DNA of 46,566 nucleotides from Candidatus Hydrothermales bacterium (GTDB lineage Bacteria; Hydrothermota; Hydrothermia; Hydrothermales; JAJRUZ01). The position numbers and the translations under genes are program-made. Positions 16,732 to 24,722 of the stretch are shown in pieces; the first letter of the stretch is position 1, and each line of letters starts with the position of its first letter. The notes below the pieces were generated by a model. It saw only the letters and a program-made list of their open reading frames with translations. It was not told the origin of the DNA and did not search any database. The stretch lies in assembly GCA_039630235.1 (NCBI GenBank), contig JBCNVI010000009.1:1-46566 (forward strand), written 5' to 3'.

Positions 16732-19280
16732 CTTAAATTAAGATACATAAACTTAAAAATCTTTTTCTTTTCCTCAAATTTAACGAAATAGACTCCAGAA
16801 TTTTTGAAATTATTTAACCTTATAATATTTAACCCTTCATTTAAAGTAGAAATCGTTGCTGTTTTTCTACCAGAAATATCATAAAAAATTAGTTTCCCCT
16901 TCCCATAGGTCAATATTTTTAAATTTTTCTGGTAAGGATCAATAAAAGGATTGGGATAAATTCTTGATATCCCCCTAAAAGTATTTTTTTGAGTTAAATT
17001 TAATTTACCTAAAATTCTTTCTCTCTTTGATAGTAATGAATCAAAGTTCTCCCCGGCAAAAAGTACGTATACTAAAGAATCTGGTGGAATTATTTTCTTT
17101 GAAATATAAATCGAATAATCTCCTATGTCTTTCCAAAATCTCTTTAGCTCTCCCTTCATAAGAGAAAACTGTATAGAATCTGGCAATCCACCATAAGGAT
17201 AGACAAATTCCTCATTCTTAATTATTCCGCATAAGGAGTGTTCATCAATATCTAATAAACCGAAAACAGGCCCTTCAGAGATTGAGGTAAATAAAATTTT
17301 TGAGGCACTATCATAATCAGCATAATTAAAAAGTGGAGACTTAATATCAGGATCTAAAAATGTGGCAAGATAAACCTCCTCACTTAAAAAATTCTCTGTT
17401 TTTAAATTTATTAGAAAACCCTCATTTAAATCTCTAATTTTTACCTTTAGAACATTTCCCTTTGGGTGCTGGGAATACTCATCTTTTATTTTAAAAACTA
17501 TATACTCTCCCTCTTTATTAAAATAAAAGCGACCATCTTTTAGGGGCCTTGTATCTCTATCATCAATATTAAATTTTTCATAAAATCTGTCAACAACATA
17601 GTTATAATCATTTCCAAAGGCGATACTGCCGTAATATAAAAGATTACCAAAATTTTTAAAAACAAATCCTATTCCTTTTTTTTGATCTGAGCTTGCAAAA
17701 CCTAGTGCTCCAGTAGCTGATATCGAAAAAGTATAATTTTGATTTCTAAAAGTTATTAAAGTATCAGAAAAAACTTTTTTTAACTTAAATAACTTCGAAA
17801 AGTTCCTCGAACTTAATGAAAAGTAGATTTCTAGAGTATCTTCAGGATAACTTAATAAGATTCCTTTAGTAAAGAATTTAACGTTTCTTCTAACCTGCGG
17901 GAATTTAAAAAGAGTATCAAAGAAAAAAATGTTTGAATTATTTAAAATTTTTATTTTCACACTATCGTTTAGTACTCTGTTCGAAATTAAAGATACCCCT
18001 ATTTCAAGTGTATCTGAAGGAAAAGGTGGAGCTGTCTTTGAATCTACATAGAAATCCTCAACAGCGAAAATTAAAGTATCATATCTATTTATTACCTTAA
18101 TCAACTCTTCAAGATCTATGTATCCGTATCCCTCTTCATAGTTAGGATAGGCTCTACCATATTTTCTTTTAAGGTTTTCTTTAAAGATCTTAGCGACGGA
18201 ATCAGGAGTTAAAAAAGGATTATATTCAAGTAACAAAGAGAGTGCCCCTGCAAGTATAGGTGAGGAGGCGCTTGTTCCATCTGCTGTTACAAAACTTTTG
18301 TTTAAAAAAGCTCCCTTTATGCTTTTTCCAGGTGCAATTAAAAGTGGAGATAAAAAATTCCAATCTTTAAAAAACCAATATGAGGTATCTCCCCAAGGCA
18401 GTGAAAAAGGTGAGGGCCCTCTAGATGAAAAGTTTGTGACATTAAAGTGCGAGTCGCAGGCTCCAACCGAAAAAACAAAAGGGTAATTTGAGGGTGATGA
18501 AGTTGTTCCTGATGATGGCCCCTCATTACCAGCCGCAAAACATAAAAAAACTCCCTTTTTCTTTAAATAAAATAGATCAGGAAAAAATTCATCAAAGTTT
18601 GGATGAGTTCCAAATGAACCATTTAAAATTCTAATAGAAAGTCCACTTTCTAAAAGCTCTGCAACATAATCAAAAGCTTCATGTATATCTGAAACAAACC
18701 CTCCATATTCAGAAAAAACCTTTAAAACTATTATTTTTGACTCAGGTGCGATTCCTGCTGAATCCCCAACAACAAGGGATGCAACAAATGTACCGTGTCC
18801 AAGCGGATCTGAAGGCGGTGAGTAACTTACAAAGTCTTTAAAACCGATTACTTTTCCTTTTAACTCAGGATGAGACGTATCAACGCCCGTATCAATTATT
18901 ACAATTATATTCCCTCTTCCCCTAATATTTAGTTTATAGAAAGTGTCAGCTCCTATAAACTTTTTGTGCCAAAAACTTTTAACATAATTTGAATGAAGAA
19001 GTTTAGGTAAAGGGATAAGATGATCATATGAGTAAGGTATAGAAAGTTTCTGAAACTCATCTAAAAGAGAATCCGGAATTTCAACGAGAATTTTTTGTGA
19101 TAAAATAAGTTCCTTTTTAATTTTAATTTTATCTTTCAAATTGCTATTTAAAGAGTAAATTTTTTGAAGAAATTTTTCCTTTTTGTTTTCTATTTTTTTC
19201 TTAAGTTCGTTAAATGAAAGATTATATTCTTCTCCTAAGGAAATAATTAGATTGATTGAAAATATTAAAATACCTATCAA
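16728..19280 (-). CDS. Secreted subtilisin-like serine protease with C-terminal sorting domain
   Basis: An 850-residue S8 peptidase. Residues 1-16 (MIGILIFSINLIISLG) look like a short signal peptide. A coiled, lysine-rich propeptide-like segment follows to about residue 100. The triad is Asp130 (IIDTGVDTSHPEL), His162 (GHGTFVAS) and Ser337 (DGTSASSPILAG), with Asn252 as the oxyanion residue. About 380 residues of beta-rich domains follow. The end, IYPNPFIDP ... GKLIFYDISGRK ... GVYFVKFEEK, resembles a Por/type-IX secretion (type A) sorting domain, so the enzyme is probably displayed on or released from the surface. The TTG start overlaps the TtuB-like gene's TGA. Lack of a basic residue before the hydrophobic run leaves the signal peptide slightly uncertain. 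Confidence 0.9.
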   Translation of the reverse strand: MIGILIFSINLIISLGEEYNLSFNELKKKIENKKEKFLQKIYSLNSNLKDKIKIKKELILSQKILVEIPDSLLDEFQKLSIPYSYDHLIPLPKLLHSNYVKSFWHKKFIGADTFYKLNIRGRGNIIVIIDTGVDTSHPELKGKVIGFKDFVSYSPPSDPLGHGTFVASLVVGDSAGIAPESKIIVLKVFSEYGGFVSDIHEAFDYVAELLESGLSIRILNGSFGTHPNFDEFFPDLFYLKKKGVFLCFAAGNEGPSSGTTSSPSNYPFVFSVGACDSHFNVTNFSSRGPSPFSLPWGDTSYWFFKDWNFLSPLLIAPGKSIKGAFLNKSFVTADGTSASSPILAGALSLLLEYNPFLTPDSVAKIFKENLKRKYGRAYPNYEEGYGYIDLEELIKVINRYDTLIFAVEDFYVDSKTAPPFPSDTLEIGVSLISNRVLNDSVKIKILNNSNIFFFDTLFKFPQVRRNVKFFTKGILLSYPEDTLEIYFSLSSRNFSKLFKLKKVFSDTLITFRNQNYTFSISATGALGFASSDQKKGIGFVFKNFGNLLYYGSIAFGNDYNYVVDRFYEKFNIDDRDTRPLKDGRFYFNKEGEYIVFKIKDEYSQHPKGNVLKVKIRDLNEGFLINLKTENFLSEEVYLATFLDPDIKSPLFNYADYDSASKILFTSISEGPVFGLLDIDEHSLCGIIKNEEFVYPYGGLPDSIQFSLMKGELKRFWKDIGDYSIYISKKIIPPDSLVYVLFAGENFDSLLSKRERILGKLNLTQKNTFRGISRIYPNPFIDPYQKNLKILTYGKGKLIFYDISGRKTATISTLNEGLNIIRLNNFKNSGVYFVKFEEKKKIFKFMYLNLR

Positions 19281-19471
19281 ATTCCGCCTGAGATAACTCT
19301 TATCAGTTCTATTTCGTCGTCATCTTTTAAAACTTCATCTTCCGTTAAAACTTCGCTGTTTCTAATTACAATGTATTCTTCTGGATTAAAGTTAAGTATT
19401 TTGAAAATATCGTATACCCTGTAATTTTCTCCCTCAATTATTTTTATTTCACGACCTATTTTTACTTTCAT
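19277..19471 (-). CDS. ttuB: TtuB/ThiS/MoaD-like ubiquitin-fold sulfur carrier
   Basis: A 64-residue beta-grasp protein. The C-terminal half, FNPEEYIVIRNSEVL followed by DDDEIELIRVISGGI, matches the pattern of TtuB and ThiS, whose terminal Gly-Gly is activated by adenylation and converted to a thiocarboxylate. TtuB of Thermus ends in ...AISGG, close to VISGG here. One residue, Ile, follows the Gly-Gly before the TGA, so it would need trimming to be active. A TtuA-like partner is encoded at 33585-34517, which favours a role in tRNA 2-thiolation; thiamine or molybdopterin synthesis are alternatives. The upstream TSUP transporter gene is 7 bases away. Confidence 0.78.
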   Translation of the reverse strand: MKVKIGREIKIIEGENYRVYDIFKILNFNPEEYIVIRNSEVLTEDEVLKDDDEIELIRVISGGI

Positions 19472-19478
19472 AGATTAA

Positions 19479-19841
19479 TTATTTAAGAAAAAAGAGTCTA
19501 ACTGCAACAAACATTAGGAAAATAGCAAAGAGTTTTGAAAGCTTTTTTGTGGGAATCAGATTCGCAATGAAGGCGCCAAAATAAGTTCCTACAAAAAGTC
19601 CCAGTGCTATTATAAGGGATGCCTTTAAATTTACATTGTTATTTCGCATGTACTCAAGGAATCCGAGAATTCCTACAGGTAGCAAGAGAGATCCTAAGGA
19701 TATACCCTGAGCAAGGTGTTGGTTCATTTTAAAAATCAAAACAAGAGAAGGAATAATAATAAGCCCTCCTCCAATACCAAAGAGTCCAGAAAGTATCCCA
19801 GCAAAAATTCCTATAAAAAGTAAAACGACATTTTGAATCAT
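19479..19841 (-). CDS. TSUP (TauE/SafE) family membrane transporter, single-repeat form
   Basis: A 120-residue membrane protein with four hydrophobic segments. The N-terminal GIFAGILSGLFGIGGGLIIIPSL is the signature of the TauE/SafE anion exporter family, and GLFVGTYFGAFIANLIPTKKL is the matching second half-motif. Full transporters are about 250 residues with two such repeats; this is one repeat, as seen in small TSUP proteins thought to dimerise. Substrates of the family include sulfite, sulfoacetate and thiosulfate. Its place directly before the TtuB-like sulfur carrier makes a sulfur compound plausible, by inference only. TATATATATAT abuts the ATG upstream. Confidence 0.82.
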   Translation of the reverse strand: MIQNVVLLFIGIFAGILSGLFGIGGGLIIIPSLVLIFKMNQHLAQGISLGSLLLPVGILGFLEYMRNNNVNLKASLIIALGLFVGTYFGAFIANLIPTKKLSKLFAIFLMFVAVRLFFLK

Positions 19842-19860
19842 ATATATATATTAAGGGATG

Positions 19861-19890
19861 TTGAAAACCAATTTGAATCAAATGTATTAT
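19861..19890 (+). promoter_or_regulatory. Promoter of the htpX-like gene
   Basis: TTGAAA (19861-19866), an 18-base spacer and TATTAT (19885-19890) precede AAGGAGG at 19901-19907. The predicted start near 19897 lies downstream of the ATG at 19858, so that earlier ATG cannot be the real start. Confidence 0.6.
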
Positions 19891-19911
19891 ATTTACTTAA
19901 AAGGAGGCGCT

Positions 19912-20895
19912 ATGACTGGTTTAAGATTTAAATTATATTTACTCCTTATGATATTTTTTGGACTTTTATATGTTGTTGCTTCTTTAATCGGGTATGCTAT
20001 AGGGATTAAAAGTTTTTACTTTTATCTTCTTATGGCTCTTTTCTTTACCTGGGTGCAGTATATGATTGGACCACATATTGTAGAGCTTATGATGAACGTT
20101 CGGTATGTTGATAAGACTGAGGAACCTTGGCTACATGAGGTAGTAGAAGATCTTTCAAGAAGAGCAAATATTCCCAAGCCAAAAATTGGAATAGCAGAAA
20201 TCAGTTTGCCCAACGCTTTTGCCTTCGGTAGATCCCTAAAAGATGGTAGGGTCTGTGTAACAAGAGGAATATTAAAACTTTTAAACAAGGATGAACTCAG
20301 AGCAGTCTTAGGTCATGAGATATCACATCTTAAAAACAGAGACGTAATGTTTATTACGTTACTTTCTGTTTTACCACTTGTTCTTTATCTCATTGCTAGG
20401 AATCTTATTTTCATAGGAATGTTTGAAAGAAGGGATGAAAGAAGTAGTGGTAACTTGCCCTTAGTTTTGGTTGGTTTCCTTGCATTTATTCTTTATTTCA
20501 TAACTAACTTACTTGTTTTGTATGCATCGAGAATAAGAGAGTATTTTGCTGACACAGGTTCAGTAAGCTTAGGATCAAGACCAATCCATTTGGCCTCTGC
20601 ACTATATAAGCTTTCTCTTGGAAGTGCCAGGATGGATAGAGAAGAAGTGAGACAGTATGAGGGGATAAAGGCCTTCTTCTTAAACGATCCTTCAAAGGCC
20701 TTAAAGGAAATTAAAGAGCTAAGGGAAATAGACATAAACTTAAGTGGGAAAATAGAGGAAGATGAGCTTATAGCTTTAAGGAATAAGAAAGTAAAACTTT
20801 CCTTTGCAGATAAACTTTTAGAGCTTCTGTCTACTCACCCAAATATGCTTAAAAGGATAAAATATTTATCAGAGCTAGATAGGAGGATCGCGTGA
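19912..20895 (+). CDS. htpX: HtpX-like M48 membrane metalloprotease
   Basis: About 327 residues. Two N-terminal membrane helices (about 8-30 and 35-52) are followed by a cytoplasmic zinc-protease domain with HEISH (His135, Glu136, His139) and the third-ligand motif REYFADTGS. Two further hydrophobic segments lie between them. HtpX cleaves damaged membrane proteins; the length is normal for the family. The ATG at 19912 is chosen over the one at 19858 because AAGGAGG stands 4 bases before it and a promoter overlaps the earlier codons. The stop overlaps the next gene's GTG. Confidence 0.9.
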   Translation: MTGLRFKLYLLLMIFFGLLYVVASLIGYAIGIKSFYFYLLMALFFTWVQYMIGPHIVELMMNVRYVDKTEEPWLHEVVEDLSRRANIPKPKIGIAEISLPNAFAFGRSLKDGRVCVTRGILKLLNKDELRAVLGHEISHLKNRDVMFITLLSVLPLVLYLIARNLIFIGMFERRDERSSGNLPLVLVGFLAFILYFITNLLVLYASRIREYFADTGSVSLGSRPIHLASALYKLSLGSARMDREEVRQYEGIKAFFLNDPSKALKEIKELREIDINLSGKIEEDELIALRNKKVKLSFADKLLELLSTHPNMLKRIKYLSELDRRIA

Positions 20896-21218
20896 GGAAA
20901 CTTTTAATTTTTTTAACTTTTACCTTAGGATGTGTTGCTTTAATTGAAGAAAAAAAGGGGCCACCTCCTCATGCAAAGGCCTATGGCTACAGGGAAAAGT
21001 ATTTATTTTGGTACTATCCCTCACTTGAAATTTATTACGATGTAAAAAGGGATATCTACATAGTTATGGAAGGGGGCAATTGGGTAGAAGTTAAAACAAA
21101 ACCTAAGGGTATTGAAATTGCAGAATATGTAATTATAGAAACTTCTGAAGATAAGCCCTGGAAAAAACACTCCTATTATAAAAATAAATACAAAGTAAAA
21201 AAAGAAAAAGGTAAATAA
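20892..21218 (+). CDS. Small exported lipoprotein with YYP-type repeat motif
   Basis: A 108-residue protein beginning MRKLLIFLTFTLGC, a lipoprotein signal with Cys14 as the probable lipidated residue. The mature part has a short proline stretch and then LFWYYPSLEIYYDVKRDIYIV and EGGNWVEVKTKP. The pattern of an aromatic YYP, then YYD, then a Gly-Gly-x-Trp strand recurs in small exported bacterial proteins with no known function. A basic, lysine-rich tail follows. The GTG start has AGGAGG five bases before it and overlaps the htpX stop. I do not recognise a characterised family. Confidence 0.72.
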   Translation: MRKLLIFLTFTLGCVALIEEKKGPPPHAKAYGYREKYLFWYYPSLEIYYDVKRDIYIVMEGGNWVEVKTKPKGIEIAEYVIIETSEDKPWKKHSYYKNKYKVKKEKGK

Positions 21219-21233
21219 AATAAATTAACTTCA

Positions 21234-21239
21234 AATAAT
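21234..21239 (+). promoter_or_regulatory. Possible -10 box for hypCDE
   Basis: AATAAT ends five bases before the hypC ATG, the same geometry as the hypB promoter. The -35 region is A-rich without a clear TTGA box, so this is tentative; transcription could also come from htpX. Confidence 0.3.
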
Positions 21240-21244
21240 TTTAA

Positions 21245-21496
21245 ATGTGCCTCGGCATCCCAGGAAAGATTGTAAATATTTACGAAAAAGATGGAGTAAG
21301 GTTTGCAAAGGTAGAGTTTGGAGGCATAAAAAGAGAGGTTTGTCTTGATTTAACTCCAGAAGCTAAGGAGGGTGATTACGTCATTGTCCATGTAGGTTTT
21401 TCTATCCAGATACTTGATCAAAAAGAGGCAGAGGAAACATTAAATACTTATCGGGAATTCTTAGAAAAAATAGAAAAAAATGAAGTATCTTTATGA
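21245..21496 (+). CDS. hypC: Hydrogenase assembly chaperone HypC
   Basis: An 83-residue chaperone of the HypC/HupF family. It begins MCLGIPGKIV, where Cys2 binds the iron precursor and HypD after the initiator Met is removed. GDYVIVHVGFSIQILD is the conserved OB-fold strand pair. Together with HypD it carries the Fe(CN)2CO moiety to the MvhA large subunit. It overlaps hypD by 17 bases. No ribosome-binding site is seen, and it may be read from a leaderless transcript. Confidence 0.95.
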   Translation: MCLGIPGKIVNIYEKDGVRFAKVEFGGIKREVCLDLTPEAKEGDYVIVHVGFSIQILDQKEAEETLNTYREFLEKIEKNEVSL

Positions 21497-22565
21497 GTTT
21501 AGAGAGAGTGAGAAAGTTAAGTTAATCATCAAAAGCATAGAGAAGATTTGTAAGAGTAAGTGGACAATAATGGAGGTTTGTGGTTCTCAGACTCACTCTA
21601 TTTTAAGTGCAGGAATTGACGAACTTTTACCTTCAAATATAACTCTTGTTCATGGCCCCGGATGCCCTGTATGTGTAACACCTAGGGAGGTTATTGATAA
21701 AGCCATAGCTCTTTCAAAAATGAAAGGTACAATTGTCTTTACCTACGGTGATATGTTAAGAGTACCGGGATCAAGAGAATCTTTATTCAGAGCTAAGGCA
21801 GATGGAGCAAAGGTTAAAATGGTCTATTCACCATTTGAGGCACTCGAATTTGCTAAAGCTAATCCTGATAAAAAGGTAGTATTTTTTGGAATAGGTTTTG
21901 AAACAACTGCTCCTTGTAATGCTACTGTTATATTAAAGGCAAGAGGATTAAATTTAAAAAATTTTTTCGTACTGATTGCTCAATTTAGAGTTCCTCCTGC
22001 ACTTGAAGCAATACTTAACGATCCCTTTAACAAAGTCCAGGGTTTTTTGGCTCCTGGACACGTTTGTACCGTTATGGGAATAGAAGAGTACTTACCAATT
22101 TCTGAAAAGTATAACGTTCCCATCGTAGTTACAGGTTTTGAATCTTTCGATATCTCACAGGGAATACTTATTTTAGTTTCTATGCTTGAAAGAAAAGAGA
22201 AGGGTGTTAAAATACAGTATAAAAGATCGTGCAAGCCTGAGGGTAATCTGAGAGCAAAGGAAGTTATAAACAAAGTTTTTAAAATTGGTGATTTAAAATG
22301 GAGGGGAATCGGGGTAATTAAAAATGGGGGGTGGGTTTTAAAAGAAGAGTTTTTAGATATGGATGCAAATAACTTATTAAAAAATTATTCCGAGGAAATT
22401 GAGGAAAAGAAAGAGGGGTGTATAGCAGCTCTGATTTTGCAAGGGAAAAAGAAACCTTTTGATTGCCTACTTTTTGGTAAAGAGTGTACTCCTTTAAATC
22501 CACTAGGAGCACCGATGGTTTCATCTGAGGGAGCTTGTGCTGCCTATTATAAGTACAAAAGATGA
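21480..22565 (+). CDS. hypD: Hydrogenase formation protein HypD
   Basis: A 361-residue iron-sulfur scaffold for assembling the Fe(CN)2CO group. Characteristic stretches are MEVCGSQTHSILSAGIDELL, HGPGCPVCVTP (redox cysteines), FGIGFETTAPCNA and APGHVCTVMG. The C-terminal cluster region is GKECTPLNPLGAPMVSSEGACAAYY. All family cysteines expected for the [4Fe-4S] cluster and the catalytic thiols appear present. It overlaps hypC (17 bases) and hypE (4 bases), so the three are coupled. Confidence 0.95.
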   Translation: MKYLYEFRESEKVKLIIKSIEKICKSKWTIMEVCGSQTHSILSAGIDELLPSNITLVHGPGCPVCVTPREVIDKAIALSKMKGTIVFTYGDMLRVPGSRESLFRAKADGAKVKMVYSPFEALEFAKANPDKKVVFFGIGFETTAPCNATVILKARGLNLKNFFVLIAQFRVPPALEAILNDPFNKVQGFLAPGHVCTVMGIEEYLPISEKYNVPIVVTGFESFDISQGILILVSMLERKEKGVKIQYKRSCKPEGNLRAKEVINKVFKIGDLKWRGIGVIKNGGWVLKEEFLDMDANNLLKNYSEEIEEKKEGCIAALILQGKKKPFDCLLFGKECTPLNPLGAPMVSSEGACAAYYKYKR

Positions 22566-23563
22566 GAAAAATTGAACTTGCCCACGGAGCTGGTGGTATT
22601 TTAATGAGAGAATTTATAGAAAAAGAAATAAAAGAAAGATTTAAAAATGAGGAACTTAGCAAGCTCCTTGACTCAGCTATATTAGAAAATAAAAGCAAAA
22701 GAATAGCTTTTACAACGGATTCTTACGTTGTCTCCCCAATTTTTTTTCCCGGAGGAAATATAGGAGAATTAGCTGTAAACGGAACTGTAAATGACCTTGT
22801 TGCTGTAGGAGCCTTTCCAGAATTTATCTCTCTTTCACTTATAATTGAGGAGGGTTTTTCTTTTGAGGATTTGGAAAAAATCTTAGATTCTATAAAGTAT
22901 GCCTCTGAAAAAGCAAGAGTAAAAGTTGTAACAGGTGATACTAAAGTTATTGAAAAGGGTAAAGGTGACGGAATCTTTATTAACACTTCGGGAATAGGTT
23001 TTATTCCAGACGATGTAGATTTTGGTTATCATAGAATAGAAGAGAAAGATAAGTTAATAATTAACGGTCCGATAGGTTTACATGGTTTTTCTATTCTAGT
23101 AGCAAGAGAAAATATTAATGTAGAGGGAAATTTAAAGAGTGACACCGCTCCTTTGATAGACTTATGGAAAGCTCTCTATGAGAATGGAATTGAGGTTCAT
23201 TTTATGAGGGATCCCACAAGGGGAGGGGTTCAAGGTGTTTTAAATGAAATTGCTAAGGAGTCTGGTTATGACATCATTTTGTTTGAGGAAAATCTCCCTA
23301 TTACAGACGAGGTTAGGGGTTTATCAGAGATTTTAGGTATTGACCCTTTACTTATGGCAAATGAGGGTAAAATGATTTTTTTTGTTAAAGAAAGTGACGC
23401 TGAGAAAGCTCTGAAAATTTTAAGAGAATATGAATTGGGAAAAGAGAGCAAAATAATAGGAGAGGTCTATAAAAAAGGTGGAAGCCTAAAACTTTTAACT
23501 TCACTAAAGGTTGTTAGAATTTTAGATATGCCTTATGCTGATCCTTTACCCAGAATCTGCTAG
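22562..23563 (+). CDS. hypE: Hydrogenase expression/formation protein HypE
   Basis: A 333-residue PurM/AIR synthetase-like ATPase. HypE accepts the carbamoyl group from HypF on its C-terminal cysteine and dehydrates it to thiocyanate. The N-terminus LAHGAGGILMREFI and the ATP-binding TTDSYVVSPIFFPGGNIGELAVNGTV region (split over residues about 55-80) are typical. The protein ends in PLPRIC, the required terminal cysteine. It overlaps the hypD stop by 4 bases and is the last gene of this unit. Confidence 0.95.
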   Translation: MRKIELAHGAGGILMREFIEKEIKERFKNEELSKLLDSAILENKSKRIAFTTDSYVVSPIFFPGGNIGELAVNGTVNDLVAVGAFPEFISLSLIIEEGFSFEDLEKILDSIKYASEKARVKVVTGDTKVIEKGKGDGIFINTSGIGFIPDDVDFGYHRIEEKDKLIINGPIGLHGFSILVARENINVEGNLKSDTAPLIDLWKALYENGIEVHFMRDPTRGGVQGVLNEIAKESGYDIILFEENLPITDEVRGLSEILGIDPLLMANEGKMIFFVKESDAEKALKILREYELGKESKIIGEVYKKGGSLKLLTSLKVVRILDMPYADPLPRIC

Positions 23564-23616
23564 TCCTTTATATTTTTTGCGATTAATTAAACTGGAACTT
23601 CTTAAAAAATGAGTAT

Positions 23617-23646
23617 AACCCTAAAAAACTGTGAACAGGAAGGGTT
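23617..23646. terminator. Imperfect nested hairpin between convergent hypE and DUF1028 gene
   Basis: AACCCT (23617-23622) pairs with AGGGTT (23641-23646), and CTGT GA ACAG (23629-23638) forms an inner stem. It lies in the 109-base gap between two convergent genes, where a shared terminator is expected. There is no long T-run, so the call is weak. Nothing else is visible in this gap. Confidence 0.3.
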
Positions 23647-23672
23647 TAGTCTTAGATACTTAAAATTTAAAA

Positions 23673-24704
23673 CTATTTTTTAGATTTTTCTAGTGCCCTT
23701 TTAAATTTTTCCAGTTGTTTTTTAAAGAACATGTTTTGGGGTTCTTTTTCAAGAGCTTTTTTCTCCCAGAAGATAGCCTCCTTATACATGCCTGCTGCAT
23801 AATAAGCTTCTGCGAGTGTATCCATAATATTTGGATCCTCTGGAGATAACTCATGTGCTTTTTTTGCAGCTTCGATCGTTTCTTTTGGAAATTTTTTCAT
23901 TAAAGCAAATTCCCATGCCAAATTGTTATAAACATCTGCATTTTTTAAATCAGCTTCAAGAGCCTTCTTTAAAAGTAAATAAGCCTTTTTCAAAAAGATC
24001 TCCTCCTTATCTTTTTCTTCTTGGCTGAGCCTTAAATAACTTGTTGCAAGGAATGCGTACTGCCATAATTCATACATTCTTCTTAATTCCTTTAGAGGCT
24101 CAGGATGATCCACTACTTTTAACTCAACCAGCTTATCATTAACACCTTGATATCCACCTCTTCTCCTTACAACATAAATAGCTGCTGATTGTTTTCCCCT
24201 TTTATCACCTCCTACTGCTTCTCCTGCCTCAAGAGCCAAAAGTATCCTCTCCGCAAGTGGTAATCCTACAGTGTTCTTGAAAACTTTAAACATTGTATCA
24301 ATAACTTGTGGGCCTATAAGTATATTTCCCTGTACTGCCACGTATTTGTCGTTTTTATGACCTGCCCAAGAGATTGTATTTTTACCAGTAAAAGATACTG
24401 AGTTACCGTTTCTATCAACAATCCCTATCTGTCGATCTTCCGGTGATGTATCTCTTTCCAAGATTATTTTAAGAACTTCATCAGCCCTTTTACCTTCCCT
24501 AAGTAATTCGATTGCCCATTTTCCTAGATAAGGGTTCAAAAGGGCCTGTGTTGCAACTGCTCCCACATCTGCTTCTACCCAGGGAACTAAATAGCCGACA
24601 TCTAAGACTTTTGAAGCAACTCCGACACCAAATTCTTCTGTTTCTGGATCCATTGCAACTATTGAAAACGTTCCGTAAATTATTAAAGATAAAAGAGTGC
24701 CCAT
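23673..24704 (-). CDS. DUF1028 (Ntn-hydrolase-like) protein with C-terminal TPR repeats
   Basis: A 343-residue protein. Residues about 11-215 are a DUF1028 domain: YGTFSIVAMDPETEEFGV, VPWVEADVGAVATQALLNPYLG, RQIGIVDRNG and RGKQSAAIYVVR. DUF1028 proteins have an Ntn-hydrolase-like fold and unknown activity. Residues about 250-340 contain two to three TPR units (AKKAHELSPEDPNIMDTLAE, then AIFWEKKALEKEPQN). The first ten residues are hydrophobic and may be a short signal, which would put it in the periplasm. It lies 18 bases after tolB on the same strand with AGAGG before the ATG, so it is probably the last gene of the Tol-Pal operon. Confidence 0.82.
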   Translation of the reverse strand: MGTLLSLIIYGTFSIVAMDPETEEFGVGVASKVLDVGYLVPWVEADVGAVATQALLNPYLGKWAIELLREGKRADEVLKIILERDTSPEDRQIGIVDRNGNSVSFTGKNTISWAGHKNDKYVAVQGNILIGPQVIDTMFKVFKNTVGLPLAERILLALEAGEAVGGDKRGKQSAAIYVVRRRGGYQGVNDKLVELKVVDHPEPLKELRRMYELWQYAFLATSYLRLSQEEKDKEEIFLKKAYLLLKKALEADLKNADVYNNLAWEFALMKKFPKETIEAAKKAHELSPEDPNIMDTLAEAYYAAGMYKEAIFWEKKALEKEPQNMFFKKQLEKFKRALEKSKK

Positions 24705-24722
24705 ACTAACCTCTTTTTAAAA

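Noticed and set aside
19858-19911. Upstream ATG extending the htpX-like protein by 18 residues
   Set aside because: Promoter boxes TTGAAA and TATTAT lie within or overlap these codons, and AAGGAGG precedes the later ATG at 19912.
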